A stretch of 64,000 nt of DNA from an uncultured Paracoccaceae bacterium (GCA_947497185.1 CANMFL010000006.1:124001-188000); one strand, 5' to 3'. Numbered from the stretch's first letter, positions 9,037 to 18,063 are shown. Notes: generated by a model from the sequence alone, not told the origin. Numbers and translations are program-made.

Positions 9037-10698
9037 ATGACGACCACTTTTCGCCTGACAATGGCCCAGTTGAACCCGACCGTGGGCGACTTGGCCGGAA
9101 ACGCCGCCAAAGCACGCGCCGCTTGGGATGCTGCAAAATTGGCGGGGGCGGATATGGTCGCCTTGCCGGAAATGTTTATCGCAGGCTATTCGACCCAAGA
9201 TCTGGTGATGAAACCCGCGTTCTACCAAGCCGCCGAAACCGCGATTGAAGCGCTTGCTGCTGAATGTGCGGACGGCCCCACGATGGGTATTGGCGGGCCG
9301 TATTTCACCGAGGGGCGGCTATATAACGCTTATTATATCTGCCGTGGCGGCGAAATCGTCGCGCGGCAGCTCAAGCATTTTCTACCTAATTACAATGTCT
9401 TCGACGAAGTGCGGCAATTCCGGCGTGGCCCGATCCAAGGCCCCTATGCCATTCCAAACGGACCCCGCATCGGCAGCCCGATCTGCGAAGATGCATGGTA
9501 CGAGGACGTCGCAGAAGCGATGGTCGAAAGCGGTGCAGAAATCCTAGTCGTGCCAAACGGATCGCCTTATCGGCGCGAAAAATTCGACGTGCGGATGTCT
9601 AAAATGGTCGCCCGCGTCGTCGAAAACAACGTGCCGCTGGTCTACGTTAACATGGTTGGCGGCCAAGACGATCAGGTCTTCGATGGCGGCTCTTTTGTGC
9701 TGAACAGAGGCGGGAAACTCGCCGTGCAACTGCCGCTCTTCGACGAAGTTCTGGCGCATGTCGATTTCGAACAAACCGCAGCGGGCTGGGAAGCCGTCGC
9801 TGGCGAAAAAGCAGTGTTCCCCGACGATCTGGAACAAGACTACCGTGCGATGGTCGAATCCTTGCGCGATTACTGCGGTAAAACCGGTTTCAAAAAGGTG
9901 CTGCTTGGCCTGTCCGGCGGTATCGACAGCGCAATCGTCGCCGTGATCGCGGCTGATGCCTTGGGGCCTGAAAACGTGCGCGGCGTCATGTTACCCTCTG
10001 AATACACGTCACAATCTTCGCTCGATGACGCGCAAGGCGTGGTCGATGCGCTGGGCTGTCACTACGATACGGTGTCCATCGCAGGACCGCGTGCGGCCGT
10101 TAGCGACGCGCTCGCGCCACTCTTTGCAGGGCTGCAAGAAGACCTGACCGAAGAGAACATTCAGTCGCGTCTGCGCGGTCTGCTCTTAATGGCGCAGTCG
10201 AATAAATTCGGCGAAATGCTGCTGACCACAGGCAACAAATCCGAAGTCGCAGTCGGTTATGCCACGATCTACGGCGACATGAACGGCGGCTACAACCCGA
10301 TCAAGGACATGTACAAAACGCGGGTGTTCGACGCCTGTCGCTGGCGCAATGCCAATCACCGTCCTTGGATGAAAGCCCCCGCTGGCGAAATGATCCCCGT
10401 CGCGATCATCGACAAACCGCCCTCAGCGGAACTGCGGCCAGATCAACGCGACGACGACAGTTTGCCGCCCTACGACATTCTTGACGGTATTCTCAAGATG
10501 CTGGTCGACGAGGAAAGGTCAGTTGCCGATTGCGTCGCCGCTGGCTTTGATCGCGACACGGTCAAGCGGGTCGAACATCTGCTCTACATTTCCGAATACA
10601 AACGGTTCCAATCCGCGCCCGGCACGCGTCTGTCAAATCGGGCGTTCTGGATGGATCGGCGTTATCCAATCGTGAACTCTTTCCGCGACAATAGTTAA
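9037..10698 (+). CDS. nadE: Glutamine-dependent NAD+ synthetase
   Basis: Amidates nicotinate adenine dinucleotide to NAD+, using ammonia from glutamine. 553 residues with an N-terminal nitrilase-type glutaminase domain (catalytic E45 in LPEMF, K113 in RQLKHF, C150 in GSPICEDAW) and a C-terminal synthetase domain with the ATP-binding P-loop SGGIDS at 292-297. Length is normal for the bacterial two-domain enzyme. The start at 9037 is supported by AGAGGGGA 8 bases upstream; an in-frame ATG 51 bases earlier lacks one. nadD, the preceding enzyme of the pathway, is also in this window at 22828. The gene stands alone before the repeat-rich gap to gltX. Confidence 0.97.
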   Translation: MTTTFRLTMAQLNPTVGDLAGNAAKARAAWDAAKLAGADMVALPEMFIAGYSTQDLVMKPAFYQAAETAIEALAAECADGPTMGIGGPYFTEGRLYNAYYICRGGEIVARQLKHFLPNYNVFDEVRQFRRGPIQGPYAIPNGPRIGSPICEDAWYEDVAEAMVESGAEILVVPNGSPYRREKFDVRMSKMVARVVENNVPLVYVNMVGGQDDQVFDGGSFVLNRGGKLAVQLPLFDEVLAHVDFEQTAAGWEAVAGEKAVFPDDLEQDYRAMVESLRDYCGKTGFKKVLLGLSGGIDSAIVAVIAADALGPENVRGVMLPSEYTSQSSLDDAQGVVDALGCHYDTVSIAGPRAAVSDALAPLFAGLQEDLTEENIQSRLRGLLLMAQSNKFGEMLLTTGNKSEVAVGYATIYGDMNGGYNPIKDMYKTRVFDACRWRNANHRPWMKAPAGEMIPVAIIDKPPSAELRPDQRDDDSLPPYDILDGILKMLVDEERSVADCVAAGFDRDTVKRVEHLLYISEYKRFQSAPGTRLSNRAFWMDRRYPIVNSFRDNS

Positions 10699-10704
10699 CG
10701 TCTT

Positions 10705-10729
10705 ACCTGTGCACGCGTTGTGCACAGGT
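10705..10729 (+). terminator. Hairpin after nadE, overlapping phased repeats
   Basis: ACCTGTGCAC, loop GCGTT, GTGCACAGGT: a perfect 10-bp stem starting 7 bases after the nadE stop. It is followed by TGTGCACGCC, without a T run, so it may be a weak terminator, or the dyad may be protein-bound. Confidence 0.5.
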
Positions 10730-10767
10730 TGTGCACGCCTTGTGACAGTCGGATTGTGACAGTCGGA
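10709..10767 (+). repeat. Phased tandem repeats GTG(C/A)(A/C) upstream of gltX
   Basis: GTGCAC occurs at 10709, 10720 and 10731, and GTGACA at 10742: four elements exactly 11 bases apart, each followed by a TT two to three bases before the next. Another GTGACA starts at 10756, and the 14-base unit TTGTGACAGTCGGA is perfectly duplicated at 10740-10753 and 10754-10767. The array lies 117-175 bases before the gltX start, where a regulatory protein could bind on one face of the helix. Confidence 0.75.
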
Positions 10768-10883
10768 TTTGGCGGTTTGGCAGCGTTTATTAACGCATTT
10801 TGTACGGTGCCACGCTGCAGCCCCAGCGCGAAACTGGACAATCTCGCTGTGTCATGGTCAATGGCGCTAACAGGAGATGCCCC

Positions 10884-12203
10884 ATGACCACGACTCGTTT
10901 CGCCCCTTCGCCCACCGGTTGGCTGCACATCGGCAACCTTCGCGCTGCCTTGTTCAACTACGCCATCGCTCGCCAATCCGGCGGCACGTTCATTCTGCGG
11001 ATTGATGACACCGACCCAGAACGCTCAAAAGATGAGTATGTCCAAGGCATTAAGGACGATCTGACCTGGCTCGGTATCGATTGGGACCGCGTTGAACATC
11101 AGTCTGCCCGCATGGATCGCTACCTTGATGCCAAGCAAAAACTGATCGACATGGGCCGTCTTTATGAATGCTTCGAGACGCCCGTAGAGCTTGATCTGAA
11201 GCGGAAAAAGCAGCTCAACATGGGCAAACCGCCGGTCTATGATCGCGGTGCCTTGGCGCTATCCGAAGAAGAAAAAGACAAACTGCGTGCCGAGCGCGGA
11301 TCGCATTGGCGTTTCAAACTGGATCACGAACGTATCGAATGGAAAGACGGCATCATCGGCGATATTTCCATCGACGCGGCCTCTGTGTCCGATCCGGTTT
11401 TGTTCAAGAATGACGGCCAGATTTTGTACACGCTGGCGTCCGTGGTTGACGACACAGAAATGGGCTTGACCCACGTTGTGCGCGGGTCCGATCACGTCAC
11501 AAATACGGCGACACAAATCCAGATTATTCAAGCGTTAGGGGGCACTGTGCCGACGTTCTCGCACCACTCACTACTGACTGGTCCGCAGGGCGAAGCATTG
11601 TCTAAGCGTCTGGGAACATTGGCGTTAAAAGACCTGCGCGCGCAGGGCATCGCCCCAATGGCGGTGCTGTCTTTGATGGCCCGGCTCGGCTCGTCCGATC
11701 CGGTTGAGTTGCGTGCGAACATCGCCGAAATCGTAGAAGGTTTCGACATTTCCAAGTTCGGATCAGCACCAACAAAGTTCGACGCAGAAGACCTGAAACC
11801 GCTCACCGCACGTTACCTCGCGACGCTGGATCACACCGTCGTTGCCGACAAAATCGCAGCGGCTGGCGTGCCTGACGATCTGGCTGCAGCATTCTGGGAC
11901 GTGGTTAAAGGCAACATCGCAACGCTGGACGATCTGCCCGCATGGTGGGACTTGTTCCGCGACGGGGCGACACCGCTGATCGCTGACGAAGACCGTGAAT
12001 TTGTAGCGCAAGCCTTTGATATGTTGGGCGAACCACCCTACGCGACGGACACGTGGTCCAATTGGACTGCAGCGGTCAAAGACGCGACTGGTCGCAAGGG
12101 AAAGCAATTGTTCATGCCTTTGCGCCAAGCTGTGACAGGTCTGCAGCGCGGTCCCGAGATGGCCGACGTTATGCCGTTGTTGCAAACAAAACCGAAGGTC
12201 TAA
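10884..12203 (+). CDS. gltX: Glutamyl-tRNA synthetase
   Basis: Class I aminoacyl-tRNA synthetase charging tRNA with glutamate. 439 residues: FAPSPTGWLHIGN near the N-terminus carries the HIGH-like motif at 15-18, and GEALSKRLG is the KMSKS-like loop. The C-terminal helical anticodon-binding domain is shorter than in the E. coli enzyme, as in many alphaproteobacterial copies. Alphaproteobacteria often hold two GluRS paralogues, and which tRNA this one prefers (Glu, or Glu plus Gln) cannot be told here. AGGAGA sits 8 bases before the ATG, so the ATG 84 bases upstream is rejected. Confidence 0.95.
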   Translation: MTTTRFAPSPTGWLHIGNLRAALFNYAIARQSGGTFILRIDDTDPERSKDEYVQGIKDDLTWLGIDWDRVEHQSARMDRYLDAKQKLIDMGRLYECFETPVELDLKRKKQLNMGKPPVYDRGALALSEEEKDKLRAERGSHWRFKLDHERIEWKDGIIGDISIDAASVSDPVLFKNDGQILYTLASVVDDTEMGLTHVVRGSDHVTNTATQIQIIQALGGTVPTFSHHSLLTGPQGEALSKRLGTLALKDLRAQGIAPMAVLSLMARLGSSDPVELRANIAEIVEGFDISKFGSAPTKFDAEDLKPLTARYLATLDHTVVADKIAAAGVPDDLAAAFWDVVKGNIATLDDLPAWWDLFRDGATPLIADEDREFVAQAFDMLGEPPYATDTWSNWTAAVKDATGRKGKQLFMPLRQAVTGLQRGPEMADVMPLLQTKPKV

Positions 12204-12219
12204 ACGCTGCGCGGTACTT

Positions 12220-12735
12220 CTAACGAAGTGCCTCTAAGTGCTTGTCGACAAACGCGGTTTCATCAGTACTTAGCTGTTGATGCCGTGGATACAATGGGGC
12301 GTCGCGATCATCTGTGATCGGGCCCCAATTGTCGGTGGTTTCGAAAAACCGTGCGGCACCAACGGGACCAAATTCGGTCAAATAGCCTTGGATAACCACA
12401 TCGAGGTAGCTGCGCAAAATTGGATGCGGGCCGGATTCCGGGTGAATAATCTCGTCCGTGATCTCGTAAATCGCGACGCCATTTGCCTGAATCTGACGTG
12501 TATAAGCGCGTTCACGGGCATCAAGTGCGACCCAATCCGCGTTTGGCACCTGCGCAACGATACCATCTAGGGTTGTGTTGGCGTCTGGGGTCACGGATAG
12601 AATCGCCACATCGCTATGCGTCGTGCTGCGCCAAATCCGCCGCCAACCCGTCACTTGGGCGCGTTGTGGTTGCACGTAACCGTGCGTTTTGAGGTTAACG
12701 AGGCTGCCATACCCGAAAAATTGTGGATCGTTCAT
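12220..12735 (-). CDS. Gamma-glutamylcyclotransferase-family (AIG2/GGCT-like) protein
   Basis: 171 residues starting MNDPQFFGYGSLVN; FGYGSL is the signature of the GGCT/AIG2 fold that binds gamma-glutamyl groups. A later acidic residue, as in DARERAYTRQ, could be the catalytic glutamate. Enzyme activity (release of 5-oxoproline from gamma-glutamyl peptides) is inferred from the family. The ATG at 12735 overlaps the stop of the upstream permease gene in ATGA, so it is coupled to the ABC system at 12732-15922. It converges on gltX with 16 bases between stops. A second, ChaC-like member is at 48891. Confidence 0.8.
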   Translation of the reverse strand: MNDPQFFGYGSLVNLKTHGYVQPQRAQVTGWRRIWRSTTHSDVAILSVTPDANTTLDGIVAQVPNADWVALDARERAYTRQIQANGVAIYEITDEIIHPESGPHPILRSYLDVVIQGYLTEFGPVGAARFFETTDNWGPITDDRDAPLYPRHQQLSTDETAFVDKHLEALR

Positions 12736-15239
12736 TCGCGTGCCCTTAATACTTGTGCCGGTTTTGCTGCTAACGGACGGATCGCAAACGCTAATCCGGC
12801 CACCAGTGATGCCATGACACCCCCGCCGATGATCAGCAATGCGTTCGCCCAAATCACCGTATAATCGGTTTCCATGATGTAAGTCGACACGGCCCAGCCA
12901 CCCAAAATCCCCGCGCCGAGGGCAACGCCACCTGCGGCCAACCCGAGCAAGGCTGCACGCAGGGCGAAACTGAACAAAATCTGCTTGCGTGACGCACCCA
13001 ATGTTTTCAACACGGCGGCCTCATAGGTCCGCGTGCGTTCACCCGCAGCGGCTGCGCCGATCAGGACCAGAAAGCCGGTTAACAACGTAGCAAGCGCCCC
13101 ATATCGGGTGGCCGCTGATATGCCGCTGATTAACGTAATGACTTGGGCAATCGCGTCGCGAATACGGATCGCGGTGATGTTTGGATAGGCAGTAGCAAGG
13201 TCGCGCAAAATCTGAGCTTCGGCAGTTTCTTCGGCGTAAACCGTTGAAATCCAACTATGTGGGGCGCCAGCCAGGGCGGATTGGTTCATCGCGATGACGA
13301 ACCCCATGCCGGCGTTTTCAAAGCTGACCTCACGAAAGCTAGCGATGGTCGCGGCGATATCGCGGCCCAAAATGTTAACGACTAACGCGTCACCGATCGA
13401 CAGTCCCATCTCGCGAGCCTCTTCGTCAGAAAAGCTGATCAGCGGCGGTCCATCGTAGTTCGCGGGCCACCATGCACCTTCGGTGATCGTCGTCCCATCA
13501 GGCATCGCATCCGCATAAGTGACGCCGCGATCGCCGCGCACGACCCAATGGCCGTCGGTAAATGTCTCTGCGTTCTGCCCGTTGATTGATGTGATCACGC
13601 CGCGCAGCATCGGCGCGGTTTCCAAGTTACTTACCGCCGGATCATCCTTAAGGCGCGTGGTGAAACCGTCTATTTGGTCTGGTTGGATATCGACGAAAAA
13701 GTAGGACGGCGCGTTCTTTGGCAGTTGGCTGCTTAGTGAATTGCGCAGGTTCGCATCGATCTGGCCAACGCTTGCCAAAACCGAAAGACCGAGGCCAAGC
13801 GACAGAACAACCGCGGTCGCTTCGCCGCCTTTTGCACCGATGGAACCGAGCGCGAGGCGTAGTGAAGTGTGGCCGCGCGAGGCGCGTAGGAGGCGTCGCG
13901 CGATAAAGCGGATAACGATTGAAGCGAGCACAAGTAGGAGCAGGGCGGTCATGATGCCGCCGGTCGTCCAAAGTGTCAAAAAAACGTTTCCTGAGAATAG
14001 GATAGCGAGGCCGACGAGCAGTCCGATCAGCGCAATTGTCGTCAGGATGTAGCCGACTTTTGGCAGGGACTTTGCCGCGCCGAATGCATCTCGGAATAGC
14101 GTTGCAGCGCGGATATCTTCGGTTTTGGCGAGCGGCCATAGTGTGAAAATCAGGGCGGCAAGTAAGCCGTAAATCGCGGCTTCGCTCAAGGGGCGGGGAT
14201 CAAGAGTGAACTCTGCGGGGATCGGCAGCTTTGCTTCGATAAGCGGCGCGAAGATGACGGGTAACGCACCGCCGATGATGACGCCGACCGCGACACCAAG
14301 AATGGTTAATGCGCCAACCTGTAAAAAATAGGTTAAAAAAATCGTTTTGCGTGTAGCACCAAGCGTCTTGAGCGTCGCAATGACACCGGTTTTGCCCGCC
14401 AAATATGACTGCACCGCGGCTGAAACGCCGACACCGCCGACGGCCAATCCGGCCAACCCCATGAGGATCAGAAACGACCCGATTTGTGCTACGAAACGTT
14501 CGGTGCCACCTGCGCCGCGTCTGCTATCGCGCCACCGCAAACCTGCATCGGCAAGCGTTTCTTTTGTCTCATCCTCTACTGTTTGCAGGTCTGCTCCGTC
14601 TGGCAGATCAAGCCGGTATTGCGTTGAAAACAATGTCCCTTCTGCGATGAGACCAGAATTCTTAAGCGCATCAATACGTACAATCGTGCGCGGACCTAAC
14701 CCAAATCCACCTGACGCATTGTCGGGATATTTGGTGAGGATCGCGCTGAAGTGGAACGTTTCAGTACCAAGCCGAAACGTGTCGCCAGGCGCCAATCCAA
14801 GTCGGTCAGCGAGCACCTTTTCCATGACCGCGCCATTATCGGCCAAGGCGACGGGCAGGGGCATTTCGGGGGTTAGGATCACCCGTCCGATGAGCGGATA
14901 AAAATCATCGACAGCACGGATTTGGGTTAACGCACGGTCCTCGCTTTCCGTGACGGCCATAGACCGGAAATCGACGGTTTCTGATACCGTTTCGGCGATA
15001 CTGTTTAGGTAGATCAGTTCATTTTCGCGGGCGAAACGGTAGGTCAGTTCGACCTCTGCATCACCGCCAAGAAGCGCTGCACCTTCGCGGTCGAGCCCCG
15101 CTTGGATGCCTGCGCGGACGGTTCCGACTGCTGCGATGGCCGCAACACCAAGCGCGAGACACGCGAGAAAAATGCGAAAGCCGTGCAAGCCGCCACGCAA
15201 TTCCCGTCGTGCGAAACGAGCCGCTATCACGAGGCTCAT
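12732..15239 (-). CDS. ABC transporter permease, YbbP type (FtsX-like)
   Basis: 835 residues with an N-terminal membrane helix (about 20-42), a large periplasmic domain, and about nine further helices in two FtsX-like blocks (about 260-480 and 700-820). This duplicated architecture matches YbbP/LolE-relative permeases of the macB superfamily, which extrude or move envelope substrates by mechanotransmission. Substrate unknown. Its start overlaps the stop of the ATPase gene by 4 bases. The pair plus divergent tesA matches the E. coli tesA-ybbA-ybbP arrangement. Confidence 0.9.
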   Translation of the reverse strand: MSLVIAARFARRELRGGLHGFRIFLACLALGVAAIAAVGTVRAGIQAGLDREGAALLGGDAEVELTYRFARENELIYLNSIAETVSETVDFRSMAVTESEDRALTQIRAVDDFYPLIGRVILTPEMPLPVALADNGAVMEKVLADRLGLAPGDTFRLGTETFHFSAILTKYPDNASGGFGLGPRTIVRIDALKNSGLIAEGTLFSTQYRLDLPDGADLQTVEDETKETLADAGLRWRDSRRGAGGTERFVAQIGSFLILMGLAGLAVGGVGVSAAVQSYLAGKTGVIATLKTLGATRKTIFLTYFLQVGALTILGVAVGVIIGGALPVIFAPLIEAKLPIPAEFTLDPRPLSEAAIYGLLAALIFTLWPLAKTEDIRAATLFRDAFGAAKSLPKVGYILTTIALIGLLVGLAILFSGNVFLTLWTTGGIMTALLLLVLASIVIRFIARRLLRASRGHTSLRLALGSIGAKGGEATAVVLSLGLGLSVLASVGQIDANLRNSLSSQLPKNAPSYFFVDIQPDQIDGFTTRLKDDPAVSNLETAPMLRGVITSINGQNAETFTDGHWVVRGDRGVTYADAMPDGTTITEGAWWPANYDGPPLISFSDEEAREMGLSIGDALVVNILGRDIAATIASFREVSFENAGMGFVIAMNQSALAGAPHSWISTVYAEETAEAQILRDLATAYPNITAIRIRDAIAQVITLISGISAATRYGALATLLTGFLVLIGAAAAGERTRTYEAAVLKTLGASRKQILFSFALRAALLGLAAGGVALGAGILGGWAVSTYIMETDYTVIWANALLIIGGGVMASLVAGLAFAIRPLAAKPAQVLRARE

Positions 15240-15922
15240 GCGGCTGCCAATGCTGTATCAACGCGGCCATCGCGCAGGCGAATAATCCGGTCGCAGCGTC
15301 TGGCAAGGTCTTGCGAATGCGTGACCATGATCAGCGTTGCGCCGTGCCGGTCACGCAATGCGAACAAAAGGTCCATGATCGCTTGGCCATTGGTTTCATC
15401 AAGGTTTCCAGTGGGTTCGTCAGCAAGCAAGATGCGCGGGCGTGGCGCGGAAGCACGCGCGAGGGCGACCCGTTGCTGTTCGCCGCCGGACATTTGACTG
15501 GGGTAGTGGTCGATGCGGTTTCCCAATCCCACGGCCTCTAACTCGGCGCGCGCCTTGGCGAATGCATCCTTGTCGCGCGCTAATTCCAACGGTGTTGCCA
15601 CATTTTCTAAGGCCGTCATTGTCGGGATGAGGTGGAAAGATTGGAACACCACCCCCATGTTATCCCTACGAAAGCGGGCGAGTTGGTCTTCGTTCATGGC
15701 CGTCAGGTCTTGGCTCAAGGCGTGGACCTGTCCCGACGATGCCAACTCTAACCCGCCCATCACCATGAGGAGCGATGATTTGCCCGACCCGCTTGGCCCG
15801 ACTAACCCGACCGTTTCACCTGAGGCCACGTTCAACACAATGTCGTGCAAGATATCGACAGGGCCAGCGTTCCCCATCAAGGTTAACGAGACGTCGGATA
15901 AAGATAGAACGGGATCAGTCAT
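15236..15922 (-). CDS. ybbA: ABC transporter ATP-binding protein, YbbA type
   Basis: 228 residues from the ATG at 15922 (MTDPVLSLSDVSL). Walker A GPSGSGKSS, Q-loop VFQSFH, signature SGGEQQRVALARA, Walker B RILLADEPTGNLD and H-loop THSQD are all intact. The LolD/MacB-type length and sequence match YbbA. It partners the FtsX-like permease that overlaps its stop. The start codon is embedded in a CATG that also supplies the tesA ATG on the other strand. The long in-frame extension upstream (to 16153) is antisense to tesA and rejected. Confidence 0.93.
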   Translation of the reverse strand: MTDPVLSLSDVSLTLMGNAGPVDILHDIVLNVASGETVGLVGPSGSGKSSLLMVMGGLELASSGQVHALSQDLTAMNEDQLARFRRDNMGVVFQSFHLIPTMTALENVATPLELARDKDAFAKARAELEAVGLGNRIDHYPSQMSGGEQQRVALARASAPRPRILLADEPTGNLDETNGQAIMDLLFALRDRHGATLIMVTHSQDLARRCDRIIRLRDGRVDTALAAA

Positions 15923-16607
15923 GGCACGCGCCTTTAACAATGTTTTCACCTTTGGATATGGGGCAGTCGGGGTGGTCCGCAACCTTTGTATGGTCACAGT
16001 CCTGACAACTGGTGACGCCGCAGCCGACGAATTGGTGATCGCGGCCTTGGGCGATAGCCTGACGGCAGGATACGGGTTGTCACAAGGCGACGGTTTCGTG
16101 CCGCAGATGGATGCGTGGCTGGAAGGGCAGGGGATCGAGGTCGATTTGCGCAATGCAGCTGTGTCGGGGGATACAACTGCAGGTGGTTTGTCGCGAGTCG
16201 ATTGGACGCTGACACCGGACGTCGATGGGATGATTGTCGCGTTGGGTGGGAATGACTATCTGCGCGGGCTTGATCCTGCGGGTAGTCGCGCGCACCTACG
16301 TCGGATTTTAGAGGTCGCTGCGAGCAAAGATGTGGACGTGATGCTTGTCGGGCTTCGTGCTGGCAGCAATTACGGCCCGGAATATCAAACGGCGTTTAAC
16401 GCAATGTATAGAGAGCTTGCGGCTGAATTCGACGTTCCGCTTTTCCCAGGTTTTTTCCAAGGATTACAGGCCGTTGCTGGGATGCAGGATGGGGTTTCTG
16501 AGTACATGCAAAGGGACGGGATCCATCCGAATGCGGACGGCGTGAAGGTGATTGTCGCCGCGATGGGACCGGATGTTTTAACGTTTGCGAAAGGTCTCGC
16601 AGATTAA
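15921..16607 (+). CDS. tesA: Arylesterase / acyl-CoA thioesterase I family (SGNH hydrolase)
   Basis: SGNH-fold esterase, likely periplasmic. Block I is ALGDSLTAGYG (Ser nucleophile), block II SGDT (Gly oxyanion), block III GGND (Asn) and block V DGIHPN (Asp and His). 228 residues from the ATG at 15921; residues 4-8 read FNNVF and about 30-37 read GDAAADEL, which resembles the E. coli TesA signal peptide and cleavage site, so I keep this start. The hydrophobic core of the signal is weak. An alternative ATG lies at 15990. It is divergent from ybbA with overlapping start codons, so its promoter must lie inside the ybbA coding region. Confidence 0.88.
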   Translation: MARAFNNVFTFGYGAVGVVRNLCMVTVLTTGDAAADELVIAALGDSLTAGYGLSQGDGFVPQMDAWLEGQGIEVDLRNAAVSGDTTAGGLSRVDWTLTPDVDGMIVALGGNDYLRGLDPAGSRAHLRRILEVAASKDVDVMLVGLRAGSNYGPEYQTAFNAMYRELAAEFDVPLFPGFFQGLQAVAGMQDGVSEYMQRDGIHPNADGVKVIVAAMGPDVLTFAKGLAD

Positions 16608-16654
16608 AAACGGTGCAGGGCGCCACGACAGCGCACCTGCGTGATTGGCGTCTA

Positions 16655-16864
16655 TCAGTCAGCGACGGTCAGATTGATCGCATTTTCGCGTCCATCGCGC
16701 CCCGATTCGATATCAAAATTGACCTTCTGATCGTCGCGCAGGCCAGTCAGACCAGACCGTTCTACGGCTGAAATGTGAACGAAAACGTCTTTTGCGCCGC
16801 CATCGGGCGCGATGAATCCGTAACCTTTAGTTGTATTGAACCATTTGACAGTGCCTGAAGCCAT
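16655..16864 (-). CDS. Cold-shock domain protein (CspA family), copy 1
   Basis: 69 residues forming a single cold-shock domain with RNP1 KGYGFIAP and RNP2 DVFVHISAV, a five-stranded OB fold that binds single-stranded RNA/DNA. AGAGGAAG lies before the ATG at 16864. It is closely similar to copy 2 at 17114 (about four fifths of residues match by eye), which suggests a local duplication. A dyad at 16973-16989 lies about 110 bases upstream. Which copy responds to cold cannot be told. Confidence 0.95.
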   Translation of the reverse strand: MASGTVKWFNTTKGYGFIAPDGGAKDVFVHISAVERSGLTGLRDDQKVNFDIESGRDGRENAINLTVAD

Positions 16865-16972
16865 GTCGATCTTCCTCTCTTGACGCCGCTCGCGGCATTG
16901 CAGCGGACTGGCGCGTCGCGCCAAAAACGAGGGGCCGGACGCAGAGGAACAGCGGTCGAATTGGGTAACGCG

Positions 16973-16989
16973 CACGTAAATGTTACGTG
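16973..16989. promoter_or_regulatory. Inverted repeat upstream of csp copy 1
   Basis: CACGTAA-ATG-TTACGTG, a perfect 7-bp dyad spaced by 3, about 109 bases upstream of the csp start. Position and symmetry fit an operator or the promoter edge; no regulator recognised. Confidence 0.4.
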
Positions 16990-17071
16990 GGATTCGTTAT
17001 AAATCAAGAATTTTAGGGAGAGTTTAGCGAGTCGATGCAATCATGAGCAGACTTCAGCCAATTAGCGTTGT

Positions 17072-17095
17072 GGGGCGCCCGCAGACGCGCGCCCC
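17072..17095 (-). terminator. GC hairpin downstream of csp copy 2
   Basis: GGGGCGC and GCGCCCC, a 7-bp stem with a 10-base loop, 19 bases after the csp stop on the minus strand. There is no T run after it on that strand, so the terminator call is moderate. Confidence 0.45.
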
Positions 17096-17113
17096 GATGT
17101 CGTAAGCTTGCGC

Positions 17114-17320
17114 TTATGCGAGTGCGAGGTTGATCGCGGACTCACGGCCGTCACGGCCAGCTTCGATGTCGAAAGTAACTTTCTGATCGTCGCGCAGGCC
17201 AGTCAGGCCGGAACGCTCAACAGCGGAGATGTGAACGAATACGTCCTTGGAGCCGCCATCAGGAGCGATAAAGCCGAAGCCTTTAGTTGTGTTGAACCAT
17301 TTCACGGTGCCAGTAGCCAT
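17114..17320 (-). CDS. Cold-shock domain protein (CspA family), copy 2
   Basis: 68 residues with RNP1 KGFGFIAP and RNP2 [18 protein letters not shown] lies before the ATG at 17320. It differs from copy 1 mainly at the C-terminus (SAINLALA versus NAINLTVAD) and a few loop positions. It is divergent from the phnA gene; no cold-box motif could be identified with confidence in the 220-base upstream gap. Likely an RNA chaperone, from family knowledge. Confidence 0.95.
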   Translation of the reverse strand: MATGTVKWFNTTKGFGFIAPDGGSKDVFVHISAVERSGLTGLRDDQKVTFDIEAGRDGRESAINLALA

Positions 17321-17544
17321 CGTGTTTTCCTTCATGTTTTCAATACCATCCGCGGAGATGCGATGGCGTGGCGTGGTCAGTGCTAGATCGAGGGACTGTA
17401 GCCGATAAGAAAACAGTGGGTCGAGATAGAATAACGTCTGCACTGCCTACATGCGCTTTTGTCGCCCAAGTTGCAAGGAAAATCGCGGCTTGCTTTTGGG
17501 GTGGTGTGGTGCGAGAGGCGGTTAAACGCCGAAGGAGTGACGAT

Positions 17545-18063
17545 ATGCGTTGGGATGAATTGATGGATCGTGCTGGATCGCTTTGCGAGTTTTGCGGCGC
17601 TACAGAACAACTTAGCGGTGTTGAGATCACTGCTGAAGATCACGTTTTGTTGTGCGAAACGTGTCGGTCAGATGATGCGCCGGCTGTGCATTGGCGCTGT
17701 CTTGAAGGGGCTGCTTGGTCAGGCATTCCTGCTGTGCAGGTCGCTGTTTGGCGTAAATTGGGCGAGATCGACGAAGCATGGGCTGTCGAGGCACGCGAGA
17801 ATATGATGATGGACCCTGACGTGATGACCCGCGCAGTGGGGCAAGCCGAAGTCGTGCACAAAGACAGCAATGGCATGGTGCTGGAACACGGCGACACTGT
17901 TGTTTTGATTAAAGATTTGCCGGTTAAAGGCGCAGGATTTACGGCGAAACGCGGCACGGCTGTACGGAATATTTCGTTGGTGCCTGACAATGCTGGGCAT
18001 ATTGAAGGCAAGGTCGAAGGTCAGCGAATCGTCATCCTGACCGAATTCGTAAAGCGGAAGTAG
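17545..18063 (+). CDS. PhnA/YjdM-family zinc-ribbon protein
   Basis: 172 residues. An N-terminal zinc ribbon has CEFCG at about 13-16 and CETC at about 37-40; a middle segment follows, then the conserved C-terminal PhnA domain (HKDSNGMVLEHGDTVVLIKD and IVILTEFVKR). Despite the historical name alkylphosphonate utilisation operon protein, the family is not a proven part of phosphonate breakdown. AAGGAG sits 8 bases before the ATG at 17545, which fixes the start; an in-frame ATG at 17368 would add 59 residues without zinc-ribbon character. Confidence 0.88.
   Translation: MRWDELMDRAGSLCEFCGATEQLSGVEITAEDHVLLCETCRSDDAPAVHWRCLEGAAWSGIPAVQVAVWRKLGEIDEAWAVEARENMMMDPDVMTRAVGQAEVVHKDSNGMVLEHGDTVVLIKDLPVKGAGFTAKRGTAVRNISLVPDNAGHIEGKVEGQRIVILTEFVKRK

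Noticed and set aside
10705..10767. Replication-origin iterons or DnaA boxes
   Set aside because: The repeats do not match TTATCCACA and no replication gene is adjacent.
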